13,308 nt of DNA from JABWAJ01 sp046153985 (GCA_046153985.1 JBJXFD010000444.1:1-13308), one strand, 5' to 3'; positions 1 to 6,172 are shown, counted from the stretch's first letter. Notes: a model not told the origin generated them from the sequence alone. Made by a program: numbers and translations.

Positions 1-28
1 CCGGTTGTTTGATCGTACGCTGCTTCAT
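1..28 (-). CDS. lpxC: Start of probable LpxC (UDP-3-O-acyl-GlcNAc deacetylase, possibly LpxC-FabZ fusion), partial
   Basis: Only nine codons are inside the window, reading MKQRTIKQP from an ATG at 28. In Bacteroidota, LpxC proteins typically begin with a short stretch of this kind (Met, Lys-Gln-Lys/Arg-Thr-Leu/Ile-Lys) before the first conserved block, and lpxC, often fused to fabZ, commonly follows lpxD on the same strand, as here. A TATCTTTG box lies 37 bases upstream of the ATG, so the gene may have its own promoter inside the 113-base gap after lpxD. If the call is right, the enzyme is the zinc deacetylase that commits UDP-3-O-acyl-GlcNAc to lipid A. The identification rests on nine residues plus gene order and is therefore tentative; the fusion to FabZ cannot be seen. 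Confidence 0.55.
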
Positions 29-65
29 ATTCAATAAAAATATTGTCGCTCGAAAAAAATTGCTG

Positions 66-73
66 CAAAGATA
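66..73 (-). promoter_or_regulatory. Bacteroidota -7 promoter box (TATCTTTG) ahead of the lpxC-like start
   Basis: On the minus strand the bases read TATCTTTG, an exact match to the TAnnTTTG -7 consensus of the Bacteroidota primary sigma factor. It stands 37 bases before the ATG at 28, a normal leader length. I do not see a TTG at the usual -33 spacing, so the assignment depends on the -7 box alone. Confidence 0.45.
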
Positions 74-103
74 TGTTATTGATCCGGGAATAGATTTGAG
101 AAA

Positions 104-118
104 TTTCAAGTCTTGAAA
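104..118. repeat. Small perfect palindrome between lpxD and the lpxC-like gene
   Basis: Two 7-base arms, TTTCAAG and CTTGAAA, are separated by one base. The spacer is too short for a good RNA hairpin and there is no T-run after it, so an operator-like DNA site is more plausible than a terminator. It lies about 30 bases upstream of the TATCTTTG box that would drive the lpxC-like gene. The function is inferred only from position. Confidence 0.35.
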
Positions 119-141
119 ATACCTGACCCGTCGCAACAAGT

Positions 142-1191
142 CTATTGATCGGGTATACGCTTCCCTTCAGGGTTGATCCATTTCTCAATTTGCTCCAATC
201 GCTTGACGAGGTTGGGCAATTTTCTAAAAAAAACAAAAGCCCGCATGTACTCGCTGTGGCGAATGGCCGGATAGCCGGAAATGGCCGTCCCCGGTTCTTT
301 GATAGAGCCGGTAACGCCGCTTTGCCCCTGCATTTGGGTGCCGTCGGCGATGGTCAGGTGCCCGCCAATGCCCACTTGCCCGCCAATGCGGCAGGATTTG
401 CCAATTTTTGTGCTGCCCGCAATGCCCGTCTGGGCGGCAATCACGGTATTTTCTCCGATTTCCACATTGTGCCCGATCTGGATCAGGTTGTCCAATTTTA
501 CGCCCCGCCGAATAATAGTTGACCCCATGGTAGCGCGGTCAATCGTTGTATTGGCGCCGATTTCCACGTGGTCTTCAATCAGCACATTTCCCACCTGGGC
601 AATTTTTTTGTAGGTGCCGTCGGGTTGCGGCGCAAACCCAAACCCGTCGGCGCCGATGACCACATTGGGGTGGATGATGCAGTGGTCGCCGATGATGCAT
701 TCGTGCATGATGCGCACCCCGGGGTAGATGTATGCATGGCGCCCGATTTTAACATTTTTGCCAATGTAGACCTGAGCGCAGAGGTAGCTGTTTTCGCCAA
801 TTTCCGCACCTTCTTCCACAATGCTGAACGGGCCGACGGAAACGCCTTCCCCCAGTTGCACGCCATCGTGTACCAGCGCTTGCGGGGAAATGCCGCTGGG
901 CGCCGAGTTGTTGCCACCGAAATTGCTGAGCAATACGCCAACGGCAAGGTAAACGTCGGCTACCCGAATCATGGTGGCCCCAACGGGCTTTTTCGGTTGG
1001 AATGCCTGGTGGACTAAAATAATGGAAGCCGTAGTGGTGTAGGCGTATTCTTCATACTTCGGATTACCAAGGAAGGTGATGGTTCCCACACCTCCTTCTT
1101 CAATCTTGGATGGGCGGCTGACCTGAATTTCCGGGTCTCCCTCTACCACGCCGTTTAATAGTGCTGCTAATTCTCTGGCCGACAGTTGCAT
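142..1191 (-). CDS. lpxD: LpxD, UDP-3-O-acylglucosamine N-acyltransferase
   Basis: This cytoplasmic enzyme transfers a 3-hydroxyacyl chain from acyl carrier protein to the 2-amino group of UDP-3-O-acyl-glucosamine, the third step of lipid A synthesis. The 349 residues are full length for the family. An N-terminal uridine-binding domain (about 1-100; FLGNPKY at 40-46) is followed by a left-handed beta-helix of hexapeptide repeats (about 105-310) rich in IG-, VxIG- and IxIG-type steps. The motif QIGHNVEIG places the catalytic His at 241, equivalent to His239 of E. coli LpxD; GADGFGF at 180-186 is also typical. A helical tail (about 318-345) closes the protein. The start MQLSARELAALLNG aligns with the usual family start, which matters because a -7 box ends only four bases upstream. 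The next gene on the strand looks like lpxC, the common Bacteroidota order. Confidence 0.97.
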   Translation of the reverse strand: MQLSARELAALLNGVVEGDPEIQVSRPSKIEEGGVGTITFLGNPKYEEYAYTTTASIILVHQAFQPKKPVGATMIRVADVYLAVGVLLSNFGGNNSAPSGISPQALVHDGVQLGEGVSVGPFSIVEEGAEIGENSYLCAQVYIGKNVKIGRHAYIYPGVRIMHECIIGDHCIIHPNVVIGADGFGFAPQPDGTYKKIAQVGNVLIEDHVEIGANTTIDRATMGSTIIRRGVKLDNLIQIGHNVEIGENTVIAAQTGIAGSTKIGKSCRIGGQVGIGGHLTIADGTQMQGQSGVTGSIKEPGTAISGYPAIRHSEYMRAFVFFRKLPNLVKRLEQIEKWINPEGKRIPDQ

Positions 1192-1195
1192 GGGG

Positions 1196-1203
1196 CAAAG
1201 GTA
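1196..1203 (-). promoter_or_regulatory. -7 promoter box (TACCTTTG) abutting the lpxD start codon
   Basis: The minus strand reads TACCTTTG, an exact TAnnTTTG match, with only four bases (CCCC) between it and the lpxD ATG. If used, transcription would begin at or within a few bases of the start codon, giving a leaderless or nearly leaderless mRNA. The upstream region is an AT-rich TTCAAAT-type microrepeat. Confidence 0.5.
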
Positions 1204-1209
1204 GAAAAA

Positions 1210-1252
1210 TTTGAAGGGAATTTGAAGATTTGAAAATTTGAGGATTTGAAAA
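1210..1252. repeat. Tandem microrepeat of TTTGAARA units upstream of lpxD
   Basis: On the plus strand five successive units are visible: TTTGAAGGGAA, then TTTGAAGA, TTTGAAAA, TTTGAGGA and TTTGAAAA, the last four being exactly 8 bases each. The array occupies the place where the upstream part of the lpxD promoter would lie, so unit number could affect promoter spacing. Similar low-complexity arrays are common between genes of Bacteroidota; no coding role is apparent. Confidence 0.8.
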
Positions 1253-1451
1253 TGCGGGCCAACAAGGAGCGAGGGGAGGGTCGTTTGGGGGAATTTTGGG
1301 GGATGGCGGCGGCGGCGCTTTGGGGAAACTCGCGATGGTTATTCCGATATGTTGTTTTTTATGGTCATTCCCAGTACCGCCGAGCGTTGGCTGTTCATTC
1401 AGCATCATGGTCGCTACCGCAGAAAGTATGCTGTGCATAACCCATCATCGT

Positions 1452-1477
1452 TTTGTCATTCCCGGCAGGGAATCTGC
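1452..1477 (+). repeat. REP-like palindromic repeat, left copy (inverted relative to the copy at 4394-4419)
   Basis: The 26 bases contain GTCATTCCCGGCAGGGAAT, whose core ATTCCC/GGGAAT arms fold around a GGCA loop. The exact reverse complement of all 26 bases is found at 4394-4419, on the other side of the Roco unit. The ATTCCC-n-GGGAAT architecture resembles dispersed REP-type and dRS3-type repeats. No target-site duplication or transposase accompanies it, so it is most simply a dispersed repeat. Confidence 0.85.
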
Positions 1478-1551
1478 AAAAGCGCTCCGGGCTTTTCAAG
1501 GGATTATGGATTTGACTCAAATAAGGTTTTCTTTTCCCATATTCAAGCGTT

Positions 1552-3969
1552 TCACCCCTTAACCATTTCTACTACCAAATACTTCACCAAATCCCAATAT
1601 GCCGAAGCTGTCACATTCAAAAAGATACCCTCAGCATTCTCCTGTGCCCAAGCCAACAACCGCTTACCCGCAGATTCTTTTTCCTGTTCTGTATGCGGTT
1701 CAGGGATCGCTTTGATTTCAGTTTCTAAGGCAGCTTTAAGAATTGAATTCAATTGTTCGATTTGATCCTTCAAAGCCAGAAAATCTGTCTGGCTGGCGCC
1801 AATTTTTTTCAAAAACTTCAATTGTTCGCGGCTCAGGGTTTCAAGCCGATCCATTTGTTTATCTACTCGCATTTCAAATTTACGCAAAGCCCTCAAAATA
1901 ATCTCCCGGTCTTGCTCAACCGCATAACCATCTAGTAACTCGGACAGGTTGGCCCGCTCACCTCCTTTGATGCGGTAGGTAGAATCACCATCTGCCTCGG
2001 CTTTGAGCAGGTCTCTGAAATCGAGCCATTCGTCCTTCCACGGCAGTTCTTCTAACACATTCAGTGTTCCAAAAGGGTGATGCAATTCGTAGAAAACTTC
2101 CCGGATGGCATGCAGATAGCCGCGCCTTTGCCGTTCCGGCCCGGCGACTTCGATTTCGATATGTTCGTATTTGAAGCTCCGGCGCACCACTGCTCTGCAT
2201 TGACCATCACTGATGACAACTCCACTCCGCCAGCGTTTTTCATCATCAATGGATTCGTATTTGGCGGCAATGAATTGCGCCATAAATGCATCAGGCGGGT
2301 AGGTATCGTAATTGAAGCGAAAACGGAGCGTTTGCACTTCGAGCCAAACGCCTTCAGGTTCGGCGTCTGAAAAAAGATCGGGTAGCAAAAAAGTATCCCG
2401 ACTACCACGCAAAGGGTAGCAAAGCCTGAATTTGCGCATCAAATCGGTCAAAAAAGGAAGTTTGCTATCCGGATAGTCCTGCTTGGACAGAATGCGGCGC
2501 ATATCAGCAAAATTGAACCTGCCTTTTTGTTCTTCTTTTATTGTAGGATCATTGAGCAGAGCGTAAATGCCATCCATAATCCATTTGGGGTCAATAACAT
2601 GGGTATCAGCGAGCCGGGGGTCAGTATGGTAACTCACCACCGTGCCGATAAATGCCATCTGTCGCAGCCCGAAATCCTGTTCATCCACAGGCAAAGCAGA
2701 TATTTGCTCTAATCGTCGGTAATCTTCAATGGTAATGTAAGGCCGTTCATCGCTTTCAAGCGCATCTTTCACCGTAAACCATTCAGGACGCTGGAGCATA
2801 AACACACCCGGCATGCGTTGTTCGTTAGTAACAGCCTGGTCAATGGCCATTTTCAAATCCCTGATGGTATCTATAGGTTGGATTCCTTTTTTATTTTTGT
2901 TAATCACACAAGTTCTAACATAGCCAACAATGTTGTCGTATTCGCGGTCGAGTCGTTCACGGTCAATATCGTGGTCGTTTTCGTCAATTTTATTGATGAC
3001 AATCAGCACTGGCGCGTTTTCCCCTAATTCTTTGACTAAATTGAGCCAATGCCGCAAATCTTCACGCCGTTCTCCCTGTCGTGCATCAGTCACCAACACG
3101 TAAAGTGTCCGGGTCGTAAAAAAAAACTGGTGGGTGCTGCGCATGAATTCCTGTCCGCCCAAATCCCAAACATTGAGTCGTACGGGGCCTTGGGGCGAGG
3201 CAGCATCTTCTAATCTGCTTCGTTCAATGCCCAGCGTAGTAGTGATGTCCCGTTTGATGCTCCCATTCTTAAGCATTTCGATGAGATGAGTTTTGCCATA
3301 ACCGCTATCGCCGATAAACATCACTTTAGCCTCCAAAATTGGACGTTTTTCGGAGGAACCAAACCATTTGAGGATGGCTTCAGTGCCTTGTTTAGCAATT
3401 TCAACAGGTGGGTTAATAAGGGGACAATTGTTGACTAAAATGGCTATATTTTTTCTTATTAAAGGCAAAAGTGGTGACAGGTCGCTCACTTGTGTGGAAT
3501 CGCACATAAGTGCTTGCAAGTTGTACAAACCAGACAATGGCGACAGGTCGCTCACTTGAGTGAAATCGCATAAAATTACTTTCAAGTTATACAAACCAGA
3601 CAATGGTGATAGGTCGCTCACTTCTGTGGCGGAGCACCAAAAGTGTTCCATATTGTATAGGCCGGATAACGGCGATAAGTCTATTACTTGCGTCATAGCG
3701 CACGAAAGTTCTTGTAAATTTGACAACCCCGATAGGGCAGAAAGATCGCTGACTTGAGTAGACGAACAATCAAGCAATTGCAAATTTGACAACCCCGATA
3801 AGGGAGACAAATCGCTCAATCGCTTATTTTCTGATAATCGCAAGTCCTTTAGCCAAACGCAATCTCCCAGTGTTGAGGGGAGTGCAGTTAAATCGCAATG
3901 GGCAAGGTTAAGTGAAGTGGCTTTCGTTTTTTTATTTGCAGCAATCCGCTTCAAAGCTAATTCCGACAT
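1552..3969 (-). CDS. Roco-family protein: leucine-rich repeats, Roc GTPase, COR, C-terminal coiled coil
   Basis: An 805-residue Roco protein. Residues about 17-175 are leucine-rich repeats, including five 22-residue units (52-161) of the form SDLSPLSGLxNLxxLxCxxTQV, internalin-like but with Cys and Thr where Leu and Asn are usual. The Roc GTPase follows: P-loop GDSGYGKT at 220-227, switch I TLGI at 245-248, G3 DLGGQE at 269-274, G4 NKID at 326-329. COR spans about 386-650 (FIGTVVSY, DPKWIMDGIYALL near 460-472). Residues about 688-750 look coiled-coil, and a final 50 residues match nothing I know. There is no signal peptide or membrane segment, so it is probably cytoplasmic. Family knowledge: bacterial Roco proteins are GTP-switched dimers; the output here is unknown, and no kinase, TIR or protease domain is seen. 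The gene lies 50 bases after a 73-residue gene, likely one operon. Confidence 0.9.
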   Translation of the reverse strand: MSELALKRIAANKKTKATSLNLAHCDLTALPSTLGDCVWLKDLRLSENKRLSDLSPLSGLSNLQLLDCSSTQVSDLSALSGLSNLQELSCAMTQVIDLSPLSGLYNMEHFWCSATEVSDLSPLSGLYNLKVILCDFTQVSDLSPLSGLYNLQALMCDSTQVSDLSPLLPLIRKNIAILVNNCPLINPPVEIAKQGTEAILKWFGSSEKRPILEAKVMFIGDSGYGKTHLIEMLKNGSIKRDITTTLGIERSRLEDAASPQGPVRLNVWDLGGQEFMRSTHQFFFTTRTLYVLVTDARQGERREDLRHWLNLVKELGENAPVLIVINKIDENDHDIDRERLDREYDNIVGYVRTCVINKNKKGIQPIDTIRDLKMAIDQAVTNEQRMPGVFMLQRPEWFTVKDALESDERPYITIEDYRRLEQISALPVDEQDFGLRQMAFIGTVVSYHTDPRLADTHVIDPKWIMDGIYALLNDPTIKEEQKGRFNFADMRRILSKQDYPDSKLPFLTDLMRKFRLCYPLRGSRDTFLLPDLFSDAEPEGVWLEVQTLRFRFNYDTYPPDAFMAQFIAAKYESIDDEKRWRSGVVISDGQCRAVVRRSFKYEHIEIEVAGPERQRRGYLHAIREVFYELHHPFGTLNVLEELPWKDEWLDFRDLLKAEADGDSTYRIKGGERANLSELLDGYAVEQDREIILRALRKFEMRVDKQMDRLETLSREQLKFLKKIGASQTDFLALKDQIEQLNSILKAALETEIKAIPEPHTEQEKESAGKRLLAWAQENAEGIFLNVTASAYWDLVKYLVVEMVKG
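3487..3816 (-). repeat. Five tandem 66-bp repeats encoding the leucine-rich repeats of the Roco protein
   Basis: Five consecutive 66-base units each encode one 22-residue leucine-rich repeat of the Roco protein, residues 52 to 161. The plus strand shows recurring words such as AGGTCGCTCACTT and CAGACAATGG at 66-base spacing, and similarity at DNA level is high enough to suggest recent duplication or gene conversion. A partial sixth unit (SDLSPL) leads into the linker before the GTPase. Copy number is therefore expected to vary between relatives. Confidence 0.85.
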
Positions 3970-4019
3970 AATTCTCAGGCATTATGGAGTTCAACAAAAT
4001 CTATAAAATCAAACCACTG

Positions 4020-4241
4020 CTACCGCTCATTCCCCTCTTCCCGATCAAATCTATAAAACTTCCCCTCCGTTTTCAAAACCGTAAAGGACACTTTTTTCAA
4101 AACCGGTTTTTCTGCTTCTGCTTCCGTTTTCAGCCATTCCGCGATGCGCAGTTTTTCCTCCGCAGGCAGTTGGCGCAGCACCTGGAACAATTGATCAGAA
4201 GAAATTTCGAGCGTTATGTCGAAAGAGGATTGTGTAGGCAT
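4020..4241 (-). CDS. Small 73-residue protein of unknown function, partner gene of the Roco protein
   Basis: The product starts MPTQSSFDITLEISSDQLF and has two visible parts: a beta-like start followed by an amphipathic helix (QLFQVLRQLPAEEKLRIAEWL, about 17-37), then a charged stretch and a short C-terminal segment rich in Lys, Arg and Glu. Small proteins with an ITLEIS-like strand followed by LxxLPxEEKxxL are familiar as first genes of two-gene units in cyanobacteria and Bacteroidota, some of them antitoxin-like, but I cannot name a family and claim no such function. The gene precedes the Roco gene by 50 bases on the same strand, and a TATATTTG box stands 39 bases before its start, so this promoter probably serves both. 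Composition is like its neighbours. Confidence 0.7.
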   Translation of the reverse strand: MPTQSSFDITLEISSDQLFQVLRQLPAEEKLRIAEWLKTEAEAEKPVLKKVSFTVLKTEGKFYRFDREEGNER

Positions 4242-4280
4242 TAGTATAGAATTTCATATTAAATGATAGTATGATATTGA

Positions 4281-4288
4281 CAAATATA
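4281..4288 (-). promoter_or_regulatory. -7 promoter box (TATATTTG) for the small gene and Roco operon
   Basis: The minus strand reads TATATTTG, an exact TAnnTTTG match, 39 bases upstream of the ATG at 4241. The surrounding region is AT-rich. No clear TTG at -33 spacing is visible. It is the only good promoter candidate between the repeat at 4394 and the small gene, and the 50-base gap before the Roco gene has no comparable exact box, which supports co-transcription. Confidence 0.5.
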
Positions 4289-4393
4289 AAGAAAATTTCC
4301 CTGTTATGCTTAGAGCTTGTTGGGAAACCCGAACAAGCGTTTAATAATCCTGTTCGAAGAAGCTAACTCCAAATGATAAACCGTCGCTATTTC

Positions 4394-4419
4394 GCAGATT
4401 CCCTGCCGGGAATGACAAA
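4394..4419 (-). repeat. REP-like palindromic repeat, right copy (inverted relative to 1452-1477)
   Basis: The 26 bases are the exact reverse complement of 1452-1477. Beyond the 26 bases identity is lost after one mismatch and three further matching bases on the Roco side, and at once on the outer side, so the shared unit is sharply bounded. It lies 153 bases upstream of the 73-residue gene. Confidence 0.85.
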
Positions 4420-4458
4420 CCAACAAAGCTTAGGCTAAGGACAATGTTGCTACCTCTC

Positions 4459-4485
4459 ATGTCCTCCATGTCCCCAATGTCCCAT
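4459..4485 (+). repeat. Three 9-bp ATGTCC microrepeats
   Basis: Three adjacent 9-base units, ATGTCCTCC, ATGTCCCCA and ATGTCCCAT, form a short tandem array in the gap downstream of the transporter gene. There is no reading frame that makes sense of it. It is most likely low-complexity intergenic repeat. Confidence 0.7.
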
Positions 4486-4523
4486 ATCTCGCCAAATCTG
4501 ACAAGTCGTGCCCTCTATGTGCC

Positions 4524-4598
4524 CTACCCCGCCGAGTCGGGACAAGTTGTGAAAACCCCTATTGTGAACTATCCCGCTTTATGCGGGACAAGTTGTGG
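4524..4598. repeat. Two copies of a hairpin repeat ending GGGACAAGTTGTG, downstream of the transporter gene
   Basis: Copy one is at 4524-4551 and copy two at 4569-4598. Both begin CTAC/T followed by CCCGC, have a variable centre, and end CGGGACAAGTTGTG. The CCCGC and GCGGG arms pair, giving a stem of TCCCGC/GCGGGA around TTTAT in copy two. A degenerate third tail (GACAAGTCGTG) sits at 4500-4510. The repeats lie just past the transporter stop codon, so they could act as a 3-prime mRNA barrier, but the T-run lies on the wrong side of the stem for a classic terminator. Confidence 0.75.
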
Positions 4599-4622
4599 TA
4601 AAAAAACTATGCGGCCCCCCCC

Positions 4623-6053
4623 TCAAAACACCAGCGGCAAAAACAACTTCGCCGCAATCGCCACCACAAAAATTGAAACCACATCCAACCACCAGCCGGC
4701 TTTCACCATGTCGCCCATTTTCAGGTGGCCGCTGGCAAACGCAATGGCGTTGGGCGGGGTGGCCATCGGGAGCATGAAGCCGCAACTGGCTGCCAGCGTC
4801 ACCGGGATGCAGAGGACGAGCGGATCCATGCCCGCGCCAACGGCAATGCCGCCGATGACGGGCAGCAAAATCGTGACAAGCGCCACATTCGACATCACTT
4901 CCGAGATGAAAACCGTGACCGCAGCCAAGGCCAGCATCACCCAAAAGCTGTAATCGCTCACCCCGGCAAATTGCTGGCCGACGAGGTTGATGATGCCGGT
5001 GAATTCCAAGGCATTGGCTAAGCTCAGGCCCCCGCCAAACAGCAGCAGGATGCCCCAGGGTAGTTTTTGCGTATCGTTCCAAACCAGCACCGTGAGGCCC
5101 TTGCGGCCAAGCGGGATGACGAACAGCGCCACGGCTGCCATCAGCGCAATGCCCGCATCAGACAGCCCGGGAAGCAGTTTGCTGAGGAATGCGCGGAACA
5201 TCCAGGCCAGGGCCGTGAGGACAAACACCACTAAGGTGCGTTTTTCTTCCTGCGACATAGGCCCAAGCGCATCCACTTCGTGGTTGATGATCGCAGCAGC
5301 ATTGTGGAATTTGCCGAGGCGGTTGGGAAAAATGAGTTTGACCATGATCACATAACCCGCCAGAATCAAAAACAAGGCGATGGGAAATGAAAAAATCATC
5401 CATTGCGCAAAGCTGACTTCGTAGCCGAATGCTTTTTGCATATAGGCTGTAAATACGAGGTTCGGCGGGGTGCCGACAATCGTGGCCATGCCGCCGAGGG
5501 TGGCGGAATAGGCAATGGCAAGCATCATGCACACGGCAAAATTGCGGGTCTGCTCCGGCGCATAGCCGTGCTCTTCAGCAGTCAGCAGGTTGATGACCGA
5601 CAGCGCGATGGGCAACATCATCACCGTGGTGGCCGTATTGCTGATCCACATGCTGATGAAAGCCGTAGCCAGCATAAACCCCAAAATAATGCCGTTGGCG
5701 TTCGTGCCGGTCAGGCGCACAATGTTGAGCGCAACGCGTTTGTGCAACCCCCATTTCTCCATCGCCAAAGCAATCATGAACCCGCCCATGAACAAAAAAA
5801 CAATGGGGTCGCCGTAAGGCTTCGCCGCCGCTTCTAAGTTCAAATCCTTGATGCCCAACAACGGCAGGCAAATTAAAGGCAGCAAGGCCGTGACCGCCAG
5901 AGCCGTCGCTTCGGTAATCCACCAGGTGAGCATCCAGACCGTCATGGCCATCACCCGCCAGGCTTCCGGGGTGAACATGGAAGGCGCCGGGATATTCAAC
6001 AAAACAACAAAAGCCACAGGGCCGAGGAGGAGAAACAGGAGTTTGAGTTTCAT
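4623..6053 (-). CDS. SLC13/DASS-family sodium-coupled anion (dicarboxylate-type) transporter
   Basis: A 476-residue inner-membrane protein of the divalent anion:sodium symporter family, predicted to import dicarboxylates or a related anion with sodium. It is hydrophobic throughout, with about eleven membrane segments starting at residue 5. The two inverted halves carry the paired signatures expected: SNT at 138-140 with GTPPN at 194-198, and SNV at 388-390 with ATPPN at 431-435. PPNAIAFASG at 433-442 is a strong family hallmark. The second SNT motif has Val instead of Thr, a position that contacts the substrate in VcINDY, so substrate preference should not be assumed. The length is normal for a bacterial member without extra domains. 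It lies 146 bases downstream of a beta-barrel gene on the same strand, separated by three hairpin repeats; no exact -7 box lies in that gap, so read-through from that gene is possible. Confidence 0.92.
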   Translation of the reverse strand: MKLKLLFLLLGPVAFVVLLNIPAPSMFTPEAWRVMAMTVWMLTWWITEATALAVTALLPLICLPLLGIKDLNLEAAAKPYGDPIVFLFMGGFMIALAMEKWGLHKRVALNIVRLTGTNANGIILGFMLATAFISMWISNTATTVMMLPIALSVINLLTAEEHGYAPEQTRNFAVCMMLAIAYSATLGGMATIVGTPPNLVFTAYMQKAFGYEVSFAQWMIFSFPIALFLILAGYVIMVKLIFPNRLGKFHNAAAIINHEVDALGPMSQEEKRTLVVFVLTALAWMFRAFLSKLLPGLSDAGIALMAAVALFVIPLGRKGLTVLVWNDTQKLPWGILLLFGGGLSLANALEFTGIINLVGQQFAGVSDYSFWVMLALAAVTVFISEVMSNVALVTILLPVIGGIAVGAGMDPLVLCIPVTLAASCGFMLPMATPPNAIAFASGHLKMGDMVKAGWWLDVVSIFVVAIAAKLFLPLVF

Positions 6054-6075
6054 GATATGGCTGTGCGGTTGTGAA

Positions 6076-6100
6076 GTACCGCCGAACTCCAGTTCGGCGG
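6076..6100 (+). repeat. 25-bp hairpin repeat, copy 1
   Basis: The element starts GTACCGCCGAACTCC and ends AGTTCGGCGG; its arms CCGCCGAACT and AGTTCGGCGG are perfectly complementary. It is in opposite orientation to copies 2 and 3. It lies 23 bases upstream of the transporter start codon, so in the transporter mRNA a stable stem could form close to the translation start. Confidence 0.85.
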
Positions 6101-6138
6101 CTCGTTCACTTAACTTGGTTTATCATTTATACCTCGCA

Positions 6139-6163
6139 CCACTGAATCGGAGTTCAGCAGTAC
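6139..6163 (-). repeat. 25-bp hairpin repeat, copy 2
   Basis: Read on the minus strand it starts GTACTGCTGAACTCC and ends GATTCAGTGG. Relative to copy 1 several stem bases differ, but most changes keep pairing, with two G-T pairs in the stem. This pattern of arm-preserving change is what selection for a hairpin would produce. Confidence 0.8.
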
Positions 6164-6172
6164 AAGGTAATT

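Larger units (their letters stand above)
1192..1551. other. Gene-free interval between lpxD and the Roco gene
   Basis: The 360 bases hold the lpxD promoter box, the TTTGAARA microrepeat, a short GGC-rich run near 1303-1316, and one copy of a palindromic repeat at 1452-1477. Several reading frames cross it, but their products show no recognisable motif and run into antisense of the neighbouring genes. No clear terminator with a T-run was found downstream of the Roco stop codon. I see no RNA gene. Confidence 0.6.
4242..4622. other. Gene-free interval between the transporter gene and the small gene/Roco operon
   Basis: These 381 bases contain, from left to right, the TATATTTG promoter box, the right copy of the 26-bp palindromic repeat, a three-unit ATGTCC microrepeat, and two copies of a GGGACAAGTTGTG hairpin repeat. 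The only long reading frame across it is antisense to the transporter and shows no independent motif. It is the most repeat-dense gap in the window. Confidence 0.65.

Noticed and set aside
145..1017. Long plus-strand reading frames opposite lpxD
   Set aside because: They lie fully antisense to a well-supported lpxD with conserved active site, and their products are low-complexity Ala/Pro/Asn-rich without motifs.
1246..1765. Possible small genes between lpxD and the Roco gene
   Set aside because: The frames cross the palindromic repeat or run antisense into the Roco C-terminus, and their translations show no domain, signal peptide or family likeness.
3368..3757. Plus-strand reading frames with repeated YKPDNGDRSLT segments
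   Set aside because: The periodicity is the antisense reading of the 66-bp leucine-rich repeat units of the Roco gene, not an independent repeat protein.
3487..3816. CRISPR-like array
   Set aside because: The 66-bp units are contiguous coding repeats with an intact reading frame, not short repeats separated by unrelated spacers.
1452..4419. Composite transposon or insertion sequence with 26-bp terminal inverted repeats
   Set aside because: No transposase is encoded between the repeats, no target-site duplication is seen outside them, and each repeat is itself a palindrome, which fits dispersed REP-like repeats better than transposon ends.
4572..4607. Intrinsic terminator of the transporter gene
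   Set aside because: A stem TCCCGC/GCGGGA is present, but in the direction of transcription the T-run comes before the stem, not after it, so the classic arrangement is missing.
5403..5837. Plus-strand His/Arg-rich frame opposite the transporter
   Set aside because: It is antisense to conserved membrane segments of the DASS transporter and has the composition typical of a shadow frame.
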